A stretch of DNA of 64,000 bases from contig NC_019973.1 of the NCBI RefSeq assembly GCF_000230995.2, positions 2,370,001-2,434,000 on the forward strand. The letters are read 5' to 3'. A program made the translations under genes and the position numbers. Position 1 is the first letter of the stretch. Every line of letters begins with the position of its first letter. The notes beneath the pieces were generated by a model. That model was not told the DNA's origin. It searched no databases and was given only the letters and a program-made list of their open reading frames with translations. Shown here piece after piece: positions 9,218 through 18,185 of the stretch. Origin of the DNA: Mesorhizobium australicum WSM2073 (lineage in GTDB: Bacteria > Pseudomonadota > Alphaproteobacteria > Rhizobiales > Rhizobiaceae).

Positions 9218-9927
9218 ATGAGGCTGTTTTGGCCCGTCTATCATCTGAAGCGTCAAGCCAGGCTGTTGTCCCGCGAGGTGAAGATACCGCTCCACCAGGC
9301 GCTCGACCGTATCGCGGCACAAGAAGGTTTCGCGAGCTGGAGCCTGCTTGCGGCGAAGGCCGCGGAAACTGGGCCCGCAGGCAGATTGTTTGCACAACTG
9401 GCGCCCGGCGACCTCTTGCTGGTCGGCGCCCGGCCGGGCCAGGGCAAGACGCTGATGAGCCTGGAACTGGCGGTCGAAGCCATGAGGCGCGGCCGGCGCA
9501 GCGTGTTCTTCACGTTGGAATATACGCAGGCGGACATTCTCGACCGCTTCCGCGCGATCGGGGTCGAGCCACGGCAATTCGAGGGTCGGTTCGAATTCGA
9601 CAGTTCCGATGCCATCTCGGCTGACTACATGGTGGCGCGGCTGACCTCGGCCGGAGCCGGCACGCTGGTGGTGATCGACTACCTGCAATTGCTCGACCAG
9701 AAGCGGAAAATCCGGATCTGATGATCCAGGTACGCAGGCTGCGATCATTCGCGCGCGACAGGGGGCTTATCCTGGTCTTCATCGCGCAGGTCGACCGTTC
9801 GTACGAACTGTCGAAAAAACCAGTCCCCGATATCGACGATATCAGGCTGCCCAATCCGCTCGACCTGTCGCTGTTCAGCAAGACCTGCTTCCTGAACAAG
9901 GGAGAGATACACTTCCAGGCGGCTTGA
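9218..9927 (+). pseudogene. DnaB-like RecA-fold ATPase, frameshifted
   Basis: Two pieces (9218 to about 9708, then to 9927) form one protein of about 236 residues resembling the C-terminal ATPase domain of replicative helicase DnaB, without the DnaB N-terminal domain. Walker A is GARPGQGKTLMS, Walker B is LVVIDYLQLLDQ, and FIAQVDRSYE fits the later helicase motif. The frame is lost at the CGGAAAATCC run near 9705-9712; one extra base would give QKRENPDLMIQV and restore the frame. AGGAGG precedes the start. Function is unknown. It may be a decayed gene, a homopolymer sequence error, or a site of programmed slippage. Confidence 0.7.
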
Positions 9928-9979
9928 GCCCCCTGCTGTCCAAGGCTATGCCTGCAGCGTTTTTCAGGAGGCATCGATC

Positions 9980-10537
9980 ATGGTCGAGATCGTCAAACCG
10001 GCGCTTGAACATCTGCCGAGCTACAAGGCGGCGCTCGAAAGCGGCTGGTCGCCGGACAATGTGCGGCTCCTGGACGCGACGCGCGAGCAGCTTGCGGCAA
10101 TAGAGGAAGACCCGGCGGCGTTCCTGGCCAGCCTCGACGATCCCGAAGCCAAGGGGCCGCCCATCGCCTTGCCCGACGGGACACGGGTGCCACGCCTGCC
10201 GGGCTTCCGCCGCTGGATCTGGGACGGCGAGGCGGCGGGCTCGATCGGCTTTCGCTGGCAGAAGGGCACGGCGGAACTGCCTTCGCACGTGCTTGGTCAT
10301 ATCGGCTACGCCGTCGTGCCCTGGAAGCGGCAGCGCGGCTACGCCACCGAAGCGTTGCGGCTGATGCTGGACGAGGCGAGGGCGGTAGGCCTTCCCCATA
10401 TCGAGATCACCGCCAAGCCGGGCAATCCGGCCTCGCACAAGGTGATCCTGGCCAATGGCGGCAAACTCGTCGAGCGCTTCTTCGAGGACGCCGCCTATGG
10501 CGGGGTGCAGAGCCTGCGGTTCCGGATCGATTTGTAA
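9980..10537 (+). CDS. GNAT-family N-acetyltransferase
   Basis: A 185-residue GNAT-fold acetyltransferase. The conserved acetyl-CoA segment is VVPWKRQRGYATEALRLML, followed by the beta-strand IEITAKPGNPASHKVILANGG typical of RimJ/L-like and small-molecule acetyltransferases. The acceptor is unknown. CAGGAGG lies upstream of the start. It follows the DnaB-like gene by 52 bp on the same strand. Confidence 0.88.
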   Translation: MVEIVKPALEHLPSYKAALESGWSPDNVRLLDATREQLAAIEEDPAAFLASLDDPEAKGPPIALPDGTRVPRLPGFRRWIWDGEAAGSIGFRWQKGTAELPSHVLGHIGYAVVPWKRQRGYATEALRLMLDEARAVGLPHIEITAKPGNPASHKVILANGGKLVERFFEDAAYGGVQSLRFRIDL

Positions 10538-10589
10538 GAGGCGGTTTGGAAACTCCACGCCGGCGGCCATCTGATGGCGTTTTCCGCGC

Positions 10590-11627
10590 CTATCGCCTTT
10601 CGGGCTGGTCGCACAGCCAGTCGGCGAGCGATGCGCGATGCGTGCCGGCCCTGCCGGTGAATGCCTCGGCGGACAGCATGGAGTTCAACACCGCCTCCTG
10701 CGTCGCCTCCGCCGCCGCCCGGAAGAGAATATCGACGCGTGCTTCGTTGAGCGCGAGCAGCGGCACCAGATCTCGGTTTTCATCGTGGTCGACCGGGTTG
10801 CCGGTGCTGAAGGCGATGGCGATGTCCCCGCTGCCATTGCCCCAGAAGGAGCCGAGCCTGGCGATGCCGGCGCCCGCACGGCGCGCCAGGCGCTCGAGCT
10901 GGCGGTGTTCGAGCGGCACATCGGTCGCCAGAACGACGATGATCGAGCCGCGTTCGGCCTCGGCCTGCCGCCTGGGGTCGGGCCGGCGCCCATCGGGCAG
11001 GACGAGGTCGCCGGCCCTGCCGAAATTCGACAGGACGAGAACGCCAAGATGATGTCCGCCGGCGAGCGCGATTTTCCTGGAGGCCGAGCCGACGCCGCCC
11101 TTGAAGCCGAAGCAGCTCATTCCCGTTCCGGCGCCGACATTGCCCTGTTCGAACGCGCCTTCTCGGGCATCCGCCAGCGCGGCAAGGGCATGCTGCTCTG
11201 ATATCGCCATGGCCTGGATGTCGTTCAAGGGACCGTCATTGCATTCACCGACCACCGGATTGACCGTTCCGGTGGTGCGGCCGATATCGGGGTTCTGGCG
11301 GATGGCGTCACGGATCAGCGCCGTGGCGCAGGTGCCGACCGAAAGCGTGTTGGTCAAGAGAATAGGCGTCTCGATGGTGCCGAGTTCCTTGACCTGCATC
11401 AGCCCGACGGTCTTGCCGAAGCCGTTGATGACATGGCTTGCCGCCATCACCTTGGTGCGGAACAGGTTTCCGCCATGCGGCAGGATCGCGGTCACGCCGG
11501 TGTTGATGTCGCCGTCGCGCAGCGTGCAGTGACCGACGCGCACGCCAGGCACGTCGGTGATCGCGTTTTGCGTGCCCGCCGGCAAGATGCCGCAGGTCAG
11601 GCCGAAATCGGCGACAGTCCTTGCCAT
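10590..11627 (-). CDS. P1-family (DmpA-type) aminopeptidase
   Basis: A 345-residue self-processing Ntn-type peptidase. The N-terminal ITDVPGVRVGHCTL, the central VVGECNDGPLNDI and the region GAGTGMSCFGFKGGVGSASR are hallmarks of the P1/DmpA family. In this family the chain is cut just before a Ser or Thr that then acts as nucleophile. Members release N-terminal residues, including D-amino acids and beta-peptides. Its ATG follows the MFS stop by one base, so the two form an operon; the pump may export the released product or the peptide substrate. Confidence 0.88.
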   Translation of the reverse strand: MARTVADFGLTCGILPAGTQNAITDVPGVRVGHCTLRDGDINTGVTAILPHGGNLFRTKVMAASHVINGFGKTVGLMQVKELGTIETPILLTNTLSVGTCATALIRDAIRQNPDIGRTTGTVNPVVGECNDGPLNDIQAMAISEQHALAALADAREGAFEQGNVGAGTGMSCFGFKGGVGSASRKIALAGGHHLGVLVLSNFGRAGDLVLPDGRRPDPRRQAEAERGSIIVVLATDVPLEHRQLERLARRAGAGIARLGSFWGNGSGDIAIAFSTGNPVDHDENRDLVPLLALNEARVDILFRAAAEATQEAVLNSMLSAEAFTGRAGTHRASLADWLCDQPERR

Positions 11628-11628
11628 G

Positions 11629-12813
11629 TTATTCGGCGGCCGCCGGTACTGGCGGGCCGATGTCGCTGCGCCGTTCCCAAAGATGGGAGATGACAGCCAC
11701 GATGACGGCGACCAGCATCGCAGAGGCGCCAACAAGCGACAGGCTGCGATAGCCGTAGCCGGCATTGAGCATGGCGGCGCCCAGCGATGCGGCCAGCGCG
11801 ATGCCAATATTGAAGCCGGACGGGATGAGCGAGGCGGCGAGGTTCGAGGCGTCCGCCGTCCAGGCCAGGATCCGGGTCTGGATCGGCGTGCCGATGGCGA
11901 AGTTGAGGCCGCCCCAGACGATGATCGCGACGACCATCGGCACGGGATAGGGGCTGACGGCATAGATGATGGCCAGCGTCACCGCCTGCAGGGCAAGCAT
12001 GGCTATCAGCGACGGCATCAGTTTCCAGTCGGACAGTTTGCCGCCCAGGAAGACGCCAAGCGTGGCGCCGACGCCGTTGAGCAGCAGCACCCAGGGCACC
12101 AGGTTTTCATCGAGCCCGGTGACCTCCAGCAGCGTCGGGGTGATGTAGGTGAACAGGCAGAACTGGCCGAGCATCAGCATCAGCATCAGGATCAGCGAAG
12201 TCCAGACCTGCTGGCGCGCCAGGACGCGGACCTCGCTGGCAAGGCTCGCCGACCTGGCCTGATATCCGGTGGTGCGCGGCAGCAAGGCCGCCATGGCGAG
12301 CGTTGCCGCCACGCCCAGCGCGCACATCACCCAGAAGGTCGCGCGCCAGCCCCAGATGTTGCCGATGGCGGTGCCGGCCGGCACGCCGATGACGTTGGAG
12401 ACGGTGAGACCCGACAGGATGACGGCGACCGCCATGCCGCGCTGATCCTCGCGCACAAGGCCGACGGCGACCACCATGGCGACGCCGAAATAGGCGCCAT
12501 GCGCGACAGCCACGGCAATGCGCAGCAACAGCATCGAGGCGAAGTCGGGTGCCAGCGCGCAGGCCGCCTGGCCGAGGGTGAAGACGACGGCGAGGCCAAG
12601 CAGCAAGGTCTTGCGCGATAGGCTCTTGGTGGCAAGCGCCAGCAGCGGCCCGCCGATGGCGATGCCGCAGGCATAGCCGGAGACGAGATAGCCGGCGGAA
12701 GGAACCGAAACGCCTAGCCCCTGCGCCACCTGCGGCAGCACGCCGGCGATGACGAATTCGGTGGTGCCGAAAGCGAAGGCGGCGATGAACAGGGCGATGA
12801 GCGGCAGCGACAT
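11629..12813 (-). CDS. MFS transporter, DHA1 (AraJ/YdhP-like)
   Basis: A 394-residue 12-helix major facilitator. It begins IALFIAAFAFGTTEFVIAGVLP, the typical start of the AraJ/SotB/YdhP group of sugar or drug exporters. Motif-A-like KSLSRKTLLL follows helix 2. It is the first gene of a two-gene operon with the P1 peptidase. Substrate unknown. Confidence 0.85.
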   Translation of the reverse strand: MSLPLIALFIAAFAFGTTEFVIAGVLPQVAQGLGVSVPSAGYLVSGYACGIAIGGPLLALATKSLSRKTLLLGLAVVFTLGQAACALAPDFASMLLLRIAVAVAHGAYFGVAMVVAVGLVREDQRGMAVAVILSGLTVSNVIGVPAGTAIGNIWGWRATFWVMCALGVAATLAMAALLPRTTGYQARSASLASEVRVLARQQVWTSLILMLMLMLGQFCLFTYITPTLLEVTGLDENLVPWVLLLNGVGATLGVFLGGKLSDWKLMPSLIAMLALQAVTLAIIYAVSPYPVPMVVAIIVWGGLNFAIGTPIQTRILAWTADASNLAASLIPSGFNIGIALAASLGAAMLNAGYGYRSLSLVGASAMLVAVIVAVISHLWERRSDIGPPVPAAAE

Positions 12814-12926
12814 GAAAAGGAACCCCCGAATGCAGGGCTCAAACCATGGATGGCCGTAGCAGGCAATCCAGAAATTTTTGTCGCCGGTTTAGGTTTTCTT
12901 GACGGGACCCATCGATCGCAAGCCCA

Positions 12927-13136
12927 TCAGGTGACGGACTTGCGTCCGTAAGGAATCTTCAGCCATGCCCGCTCATGAAAATAATAGAGCAGCGACTTGG
13001 TGAAGACCTCCGTCACCCCGATGGCGGCCGCAAGCTTGATGCTTCCGGTCACCACCAGCGAGATGATCATCGTATCGATGGTGCCGGTCACGCGCCAGGA
13101 AAGCGCCTTGGCGAAACTGCGCGAATGGGTATCCAT
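12927..13136 (-). CDS. DUF2061 small membrane protein
   Basis: A 69-residue protein matching DUF2061: SFAKALSWRVTGTIDTMI, then VTGSIKLAAAIGVTEVFTKSLLYYFHERAW. Two short hydrophobic segments suggest an integral membrane protein. In some bacteria this domain is fused to sulfate-assimilation kinases; here it is free-standing. GGGAGGAAA precedes the start. Confidence 0.88.
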   Translation of the reverse strand: MDTHSRSFAKALSWRVTGTIDTMIISLVVTGSIKLAAAIGVTEVFTKSLLYYFHERAWLKIPYGRKSVT

Positions 13137-13266
13137 CGATTTCCTCCCGGTGGAAACGGATGCTTAGCCGACGGATGGCTGGATAAGCAAAGGCTAAATT
13201 TGGCGCTCTTTCCCGAATGATGGAAGCGTGTTCCAAATCGGTGCGATTGCAGGAAGCTTCCGCCGG

Positions 13267-14931
13267 TCAGCTCGCCTTCAGCCGCGATCCCGTGAGCAGG
13301 CCGCGCTCTTCCAGAACCGGGTAGGCCATCGAGGCCAGCAGCGAGTTGATCTGCTTCAGGTCGCGGATGGTGTCGAGGTGGATCGAGCTGGTTTCGACGC
13401 TTTTGGCGGTGCCTTCGCGCAGGCGCATAAAATGGCTGGCGCTGGTTTCCTTCTCGCGGTCGCGCAGCCGGTCCTTTTCCAGCACGAGCTGGCGCGCGGT
13501 TTCGGGATCGCGCGAGACCAGGACGTTGAAGGCGAGCCGGGCATTGGCCAACACCGAGCCATGGAAGGCGCACAATTCGCTCCAGCCTTCGTCGGTGAAT
13601 TCCAGCCCGCGGTCGAATTTCTTCTTCACATGCACCAGCATGTTGCGCACGATGATGTCGCCGACCTGCTCGAGCTTGACGCAGGCGCCGATCAGCTCCT
13701 GGCAGCGCAGCGCCTCGTCTTCGGTCATCGGATTCCTGGTGACCTTGGCGAGGTAGAGCTTTATGGCCGCGTGCCTGCGGTCGACACGGTCGTCGAGGGC
13801 CGCCAGCGCCTTGATCTTGTCCGAGTCGGCGTCCTCATAGAGTTCGATGATGCGCTTGAGCATGATCTCGACCGTCTCGCAGACACGCACCACCTCGCGT
13901 GTGGCGTTGGCCAGGGCCTGGCTCGGCACATCGATCGCGCTTTCGTTGAGCGCCGACAGTTCGACTACGTCGAGCGCAGCGGCCGGCGCCGGTTTGGCGC
14001 CGAGCGCCACGATCCTTTCGGAGGCTCGGTAGACCAGACCGGCCAGCGGCAGGCCGGCGAGCAGGATGACCACGTTGAACAGGATATGGGCGTTGACGAT
14101 CTGATCGGCCGCCGTCGGGCCGAGGAAGGCAACATGCGGCCGGAAGATCATGAACAGGATCAGCATGACCAGCGAACCCAGGCCGCGCATCAAAAGGTTG
14201 CCGACCGGCACGACGCGCACTTCGGGACTGGCCGAGCGTGTCAGCATCGGCGCGATCAGCGACGAACCGAGATTGACGCCGAGGATGAGGACAAGGCCGA
14301 GTTCAGGGCTGATCAGCCCACGGCCGGCCAGCGTCGCCATCAACAGCACCGCCGCGATGCTCGACTGGAACAGCCAGGTGATCACTGCCGCCAGCAGGTA
14401 GGCGGTGATGGAATCGGTGGAGAAGTAATTGAGGATGACCGGCAGCAGTTGGCTGTTGCGCAGCGGCTCGGACGCCTGGCCGATCATTTCGAGGGACAGG
14501 ATCAGGAGACCGATGCCGACCAGGATGCGGCCGGTCTGGCGCCAGTCGCGCCGCTCCGTGGCCATGAACATCACCGTGCCGGCAATCAGGCAGAGCGGCA
14601 CCAACAGCGTGAGGTCGAAGGTCAGAAGCTTGACCACCAGAGCCGAGCCGATCTCGGCGCCACGCACGGCCAACTGACCGGCGGCGCCCGAGACGATGCC
14701 TGAACCGGCGAAGGAGCCGACCAGCAAGGTGACGGCGGTGGAGCTTTGCAGCGCGATCGCAAGGCCGGTGCCGGCCAGCACCGCCATGATCGGATTGCGC
14801 ATGGTGGCGCGCAGGCGATGACGCAGCACGTCGCCATAGGCCCGCTCGACGCCGGTCTTGACCAGGCGGGTGGCAAACAGCATCAGCGCCACCGCGCCGG
14901 CCAGATGCAGAAGGACGACGGAGCCGCTCAT
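13267..14931 (-). CDS. Na/Pi cotransporter family protein (YjbB-like)
   Basis: A 554-residue protein with an N-terminal membrane half containing two inverted Na/Pi repeats and a C-terminal PhoU-like helical domain. The duplicated signature QSST (ALQSSTAVTLL) and QSSIAAVLL mark the two repeats. The C-terminal part (about 330-554) is a charged helical bundle (ETVEIMLKRIIELYEDADSD). The family moves phosphate with sodium, and YjbB of E. coli exports it. No pho box was recognised upstream. Confidence 0.92.
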   Translation of the reverse strand: MSGSVVLLHLAGAVALMLFATRLVKTGVERAYGDVLRHRLRATMRNPIMAVLAGTGLAIALQSSTAVTLLVGSFAGSGIVSGAAGQLAVRGAEIGSALVVKLLTFDLTLLVPLCLIAGTVMFMATERRDWRQTGRILVGIGLLILSLEMIGQASEPLRNSQLLPVILNYFSTDSITAYLLAAVITWLFQSSIAAVLLMATLAGRGLISPELGLVLILGVNLGSSLIAPMLTRSASPEVRVVPVGNLLMRGLGSLVMLILFMIFRPHVAFLGPTAADQIVNAHILFNVVILLAGLPLAGLVYRASERIVALGAKPAPAAALDVVELSALNESAIDVPSQALANATREVVRVCETVEIMLKRIIELYEDADSDKIKALAALDDRVDRRHAAIKLYLAKVTRNPMTEDEALRCQELIGACVKLEQVGDIIVRNMLVHVKKKFDRGLEFTDEGWSELCAFHGSVLANARLAFNVLVSRDPETARQLVLEKDRLRDREKETSASHFMRLREGTAKSVETSSIHLDTIRDLKQINSLLASMAYPVLEERGLLTGSRLKAS

Positions 14932-15310
14932 CGCGGCGCCTGCATGCCGGCATGGCGCGTGCGGCGGGCAGCATGGCGACCGGTGGTTAAAGCGAGGGTA
15001 CGAATCATGGTCATGGCAGCCTTGGAATATAGTCGGAATATTTTAGCCGGATAATAAAAATTTGTCGATTTCAAGGGCTCGCCGCGAGGCGACGGCCGGT
15101 GTCGGAAAATGGACGGGCCCCCAAATGGTTGCACGGGCTTGAGCCGTGGATCGGGCGGACCTGGGAGGGTGTTGGCGCCGCTGCTTGCGCTTATGTTCAA
15201 ATATTCGGACTAAGCAGCGAGATTCATTACGCAATTGTAATGCTGACGTTCAGTTTCGGTTCATCCCTTGGCCGCTATTCCTCTGGCATCGACAACCAAG
15301 GAGACTTCCC
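14932..15310. other. Intergenic region with small dyad
   Basis: The 379 bp between the divergent Na/Pi transporter and RcnB-like gene hold no credible gene. An AT-rich stretch at about 15022-15062 is a likely leftward promoter zone. A CATTAC-N6-GTAATG dyad at 15225-15242 lies upstream of the RcnB-like gene and could be a regulator site. Confidence 0.4.
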
Positions 15311-15679
15311 ATGAAACGCATTGTGCTTTCCGCTCTGGCTTTCTCGATGCTGGCCGCCACCTCACTCACCGGCCAGGCAGCGCCGATGAATGCTCCGGTC
15401 GCGCCGCAGTCGAACTACACGAAGGTCGACTGGCAGAGGCCCGGCGACCACCGGGATATGAAAAAGCGTGTCTTCAAGAAGAAGGTCGTGGTGAAGCGGA
15501 ACAACTGGCGCAATGGCCAGAAATATTCCGGCTGGAGGCAGCACCGGCCGATCCGCGACTATGGCCGCTATGGCCTGCACCGTCCCGGCCGCGGCCAGGA
15601 GTGGATCCGCGTCGGCAACGACTATGTGCTGGTCGGCATCCTCTCCGGCGTCATCTTCGGCGCGCTTGCCGCGCAGTAA
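15311..15679 (+). CDS. RcnB-family periplasmic protein
   Basis: A 122-residue exported protein. Clear signal peptide (MKRIVLSALAFSMLAATSL, cleavage near GQA-AP), then a very basic middle (KKRVFKKKVVVKRNNWRNG) and the RcnB-like end GQEWIRVGNDYVLVGILSG followed by a hydrophobic tail. RcnB of E. coli affects nickel/cobalt homeostasis; rhizobia have many such paralogues of unknown role. AAGGAGA precedes the start, and a strong terminator follows. Confidence 0.85.
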   Translation: MKRIVLSALAFSMLAATSLTGQAAPMNAPVAPQSNYTKVDWQRPGDHRDMKKRVFKKKVVVKRNNWRNGQKYSGWRQHRPIRDYGRYGLHRPGRGQEWIRVGNDYVLVGILSGVIFGALAAQ

Positions 15680-15703
15680 GTTCCGACTGGTGCCGGACTG
15701 AAA

Positions 15704-15735
15704 AAGAAAGGCGGTCCGCAATGGCCGCCTTTCTT
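15704..15735 (+). terminator. Rho-independent terminator
   Basis: An 11-bp perfect stem (AAGAAAGGCGG with CCGCCTTTCTT) around a 10-base loop, 24 bp after the RcnB-like stop. T-rich sequence is inside and after the 3' arm. It separates this gene from dnaG. Confidence 0.8.
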
Positions 15736-15823
15736 TCTGGCCTGTGGAAACCGAGCATCGTCCGCATTAGGGGTCGTCTGAGATCGCGCGCATGATTATA
15801 TGGTGGGAAAACGAGTTCTCTCA

Positions 15824-17758
15824 ATGCGCTTTCCACCCGCCTTTCTCGACGAGATCCGCGACCGCGTGCCGATTTCATCGGTCATCGGCCAGCGCGTCGC
15901 GTGGGATCGCAAGAAGACCAATGCCTCGCGTGGCGATTATTGGGCGTGCTGCCCGTTTCATGGCGAAAAGAGCCCGTCTTTCCACTGCGAGGACAAGAAG
16001 GGGCGTTACCACTGTTTCGGCTGCTCGGTCTCGGGCGACCATTTCAAGTTCCTCACCGAACTCGAGGGATTGAGCTTTCCCGAGGCCGTCGAGAAGATCG
16101 CCGACATGGCCGGCGTGCCGATGCCGGTTCGCGATGCGCAGGAAGAGCGGCGCGAGAAGGAACGCGCCAGCCTGACCGACGTCATGGAAATGGCGACCGT
16201 CTTCTTCCAGGAACGCCTGCAAGGGCCTGAAGGCGCCAAAGCCCGCGCCTATCTGCGCGACCGTGGGCTGACGCCGGCGACGCAGCAGTCGTTCCGGCTC
16301 GGCTTCGCGCCCGACAGCCGCAATGCGCTGAAGGAACATCTGGCGGCCAAGGGCGTGCCGAAGGCCGATATCGAGGCCTGCGGGCTGGTGCGCCATGGCG
16401 ACGATATCCCGGTCTCCTATGACTGGTTCCGCGACCGCATCATGTTTCCGATCCCGGATTCGCGCGGCAAGATCATCGCCTTCGGTGGCCGCGCGCTGGC
16501 GCCCGACGCGCTCGCCAAATACATGAACTCGCCCGACACCGAGCTCTTCCACAAGGGCAATGTCCTCTACAATTTCGCCCGCGCCCGCAAGGCATTGGCG
16601 AAAGGCGGTACGGTCATCGCCGTCGAGGGCTACATGGACGTGATCGCGCTGGCGCAGGCCGGCTTCGAGAATGTCGTGGCGCCCCTCGGTACCGCGCTTA
16701 CCGAAAACCAGCTCGAATTGTTGTGGCGCATGGCGCCGGAGCCGATGCTGTGCTTCGACGGCGACAAGGCCGGGCTGAAGGCGGCGTGGCGGGCCGCCGA
16801 CATGGCGCTTCCGTCGGTACAGGCCGGACGCTCGGCGCGCTTCGCGCTGCTGCCGGAAGGCAAGGATCCCGACGACCTGGTCAAGGCCGAGGGGCCGGAT
16901 GCCTTCCGCGCCGTGCTGGCCGATGCGCGGCCGCTGGTCGACCTCCTGTGGATGCGGGAGACTGCGGGCGGTGTCTTCGACACACCGGAGCGGCGGGCGG
17001 AATTGGGACAGACGCTGCGGGAACTCAGCAGCCGCATCCGCGACGAAAGCACGCGCTACCACTACCAGCAGGAAATGCGCGAGCGGGTGCTGAGCTTCTT
17101 CGGCTCCCAGCGCAATGCGCGCCAAGGCCGCCAGGACTGGAGACCGGGGCAGGGCAAGGCAACCGCACCCGGTGGCCAATTCGCCAAGCCGGGTGGCGGC
17201 CGCATGGCGATCACCGAAAGCCTCGGCCAGTCGGCGCTGGTCAAGCGCGGCAGCGAAGGGATGTCGGTGCGCGAGGCGACGATCATCGTCGCCTTGATCA
17301 ACCATCCGGCGCTGATCGACGAGAACTTCGCTCATGTCGAGTTCCTCGATCTGGCCAATTCCGATCTGACTCGGCTGCATGCCGCCATCCTCGATGCTAT
17401 GGCGCATGACATGGCCAACGACCGCCACGCCGTGGTGGCGACGATCGAGCGGGCCGGCTGCGCCGAGATCTGGGAGCGCGCCGTCGGCCTGATCAAGCGG
17501 GCGCGGCAATGGCCGGCGCTGGAGACGGCGGCGCTCGAGGACGCCCGCGACGCCCTGAACCAGGCGTTGCACTTGCAGCGCAGCGCGCGCACCTTACATA
17601 AGGAACTGAAACAGGCGGAAGCGGCGCTCGAGGCGGATCCTTCGGACGAAAATTTCCGCCATCTGATCGAAATTCAGGCGCAGTTTCAGGATGTACAAGC
17701 GACGGAAGCGCTGATCGAAGGATTTGGCGTTTCGTCGGGCAGGGCTGGGCGAGCCTAA
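15824..17758 (+). CDS. dnaG: DNA primase
   Basis: About 644 residues. It makes RNA primers for replication. The N-terminal CHC2 zinc finger reads CPFHGEKSPSFHCE..YHCFGC, the TOPRIM catalytic core includes VIAVEGYMDVIAL and MLCFDGDKAGLKA, and the C-terminal region is helical and would bind DnaB. The start MRFPPAFLDEIRDRVP matches the family; an in-frame ATG at 15800 would add 8 residues and neither start has a strong ribosome site. It precedes rpoD by 427 bp, as in the macromolecular synthesis locus. Confidence 0.97.
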   Translation: MRFPPAFLDEIRDRVPISSVIGQRVAWDRKKTNASRGDYWACCPFHGEKSPSFHCEDKKGRYHCFGCSVSGDHFKFLTELEGLSFPEAVEKIADMAGVPMPVRDAQEERREKERASLTDVMEMATVFFQERLQGPEGAKARAYLRDRGLTPATQQSFRLGFAPDSRNALKEHLAAKGVPKADIEACGLVRHGDDIPVSYDWFRDRIMFPIPDSRGKIIAFGGRALAPDALAKYMNSPDTELFHKGNVLYNFARARKALAKGGTVIAVEGYMDVIALAQAGFENVVAPLGTALTENQLELLWRMAPEPMLCFDGDKAGLKAAWRAADMALPSVQAGRSARFALLPEGKDPDDLVKAEGPDAFRAVLADARPLVDLLWMRETAGGVFDTPERRAELGQTLRELSSRIRDESTRYHYQQEMRERVLSFFGSQRNARQGRQDWRPGQGKATAPGGQFAKPGGGRMAITESLGQSALVKRGSEGMSVREATIIVALINHPALIDENFAHVEFLDLANSDLTRLHAAILDAMAHDMANDRHAVVATIERAGCAEIWERAVGLIKRARQWPALETAALEDARDALNQALHLQRSARTLHKELKQAEAALEADPSDENFRHLIEIQAQFQDVQATEALIEGFGVSSGRAGRA

Positions 17759-18185
17759 GTGCAGCTGAGTGCAGGAATGAAGGCGCGGCCGCGCTTCCCT
17801 TGGGGGCGCGGTGCGCTAAGTCGGGTAATTGATTCGCTTTTTTCATGCGAATCATGCCAGAGGCGCTTGACCTTCGGACAGAATGACGGAATCAGGACGA
17901 TTCGAAACGTTAACCCGCACCCGCGTCGACGGGAAACAAGCGATGCAAGGTACTTGGTCACTGGACAGGCGGCCCGCCTGCCACAGATATCAGGGTTAAT
18001 CTGGACTTAATGTATGCCGCCCAAGAGTGAAACCCGGTTTTGGGGCAACGGCATGCACCAAACAAAAGAGTGGATGCAGTTTGTGGGCCGGGTAAGGCGC
18101 GTTTAGAAAAACGGGCGTATCCGATTTGACTGGTCCGACAGCTTACGCGGCCCCGATGGCCGGCCGCTAGGAGAAGATAAAGACT
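17759..18185. other. Long leader between dnaG and rpoD
   Basis: The 427 bp without a gene probably contain the rpoD promoter(s). Visible elements are a CTTGAC -35-like hexamer at 17866-17871, four GANTC sites at 17831-17903, and a CAGGCGG/CCGCCTG palindrome near 17964-17978. The run GGAGAAGATAAAGACT just before 18186 is the rpoD ribosome site. Confidence 0.5.
17830..17903. promoter_or_regulatory. Cluster of four GANTC (CcrM) sites upstream of rpoD
   Basis: GATTC at 17831, GAATC at 17849, GAATC at 17889 and GATTC at 17899. The first two are the arms of an 8-bp perfect inverted repeat, TGATTCGC (17830-17837) and GCGAATCA (17847-17854). The third sits 17 bp downstream of the CTTGAC at 17866, about where a -10 box should be. 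GANTC is the target of the CcrM methylase in Alphaproteobacteria, and GcrA activates sigma-70 promoters bearing it; that role here is inference. Confidence 0.5.

Noticed and set aside
15875..17572. 565-codon open frame antisense to dnaG
   Set aside because: It mirrors dnaG codons, has Arg/His/Gln-rich non-protein-like composition and no ribosome site; high GC keeps antisense frames open.
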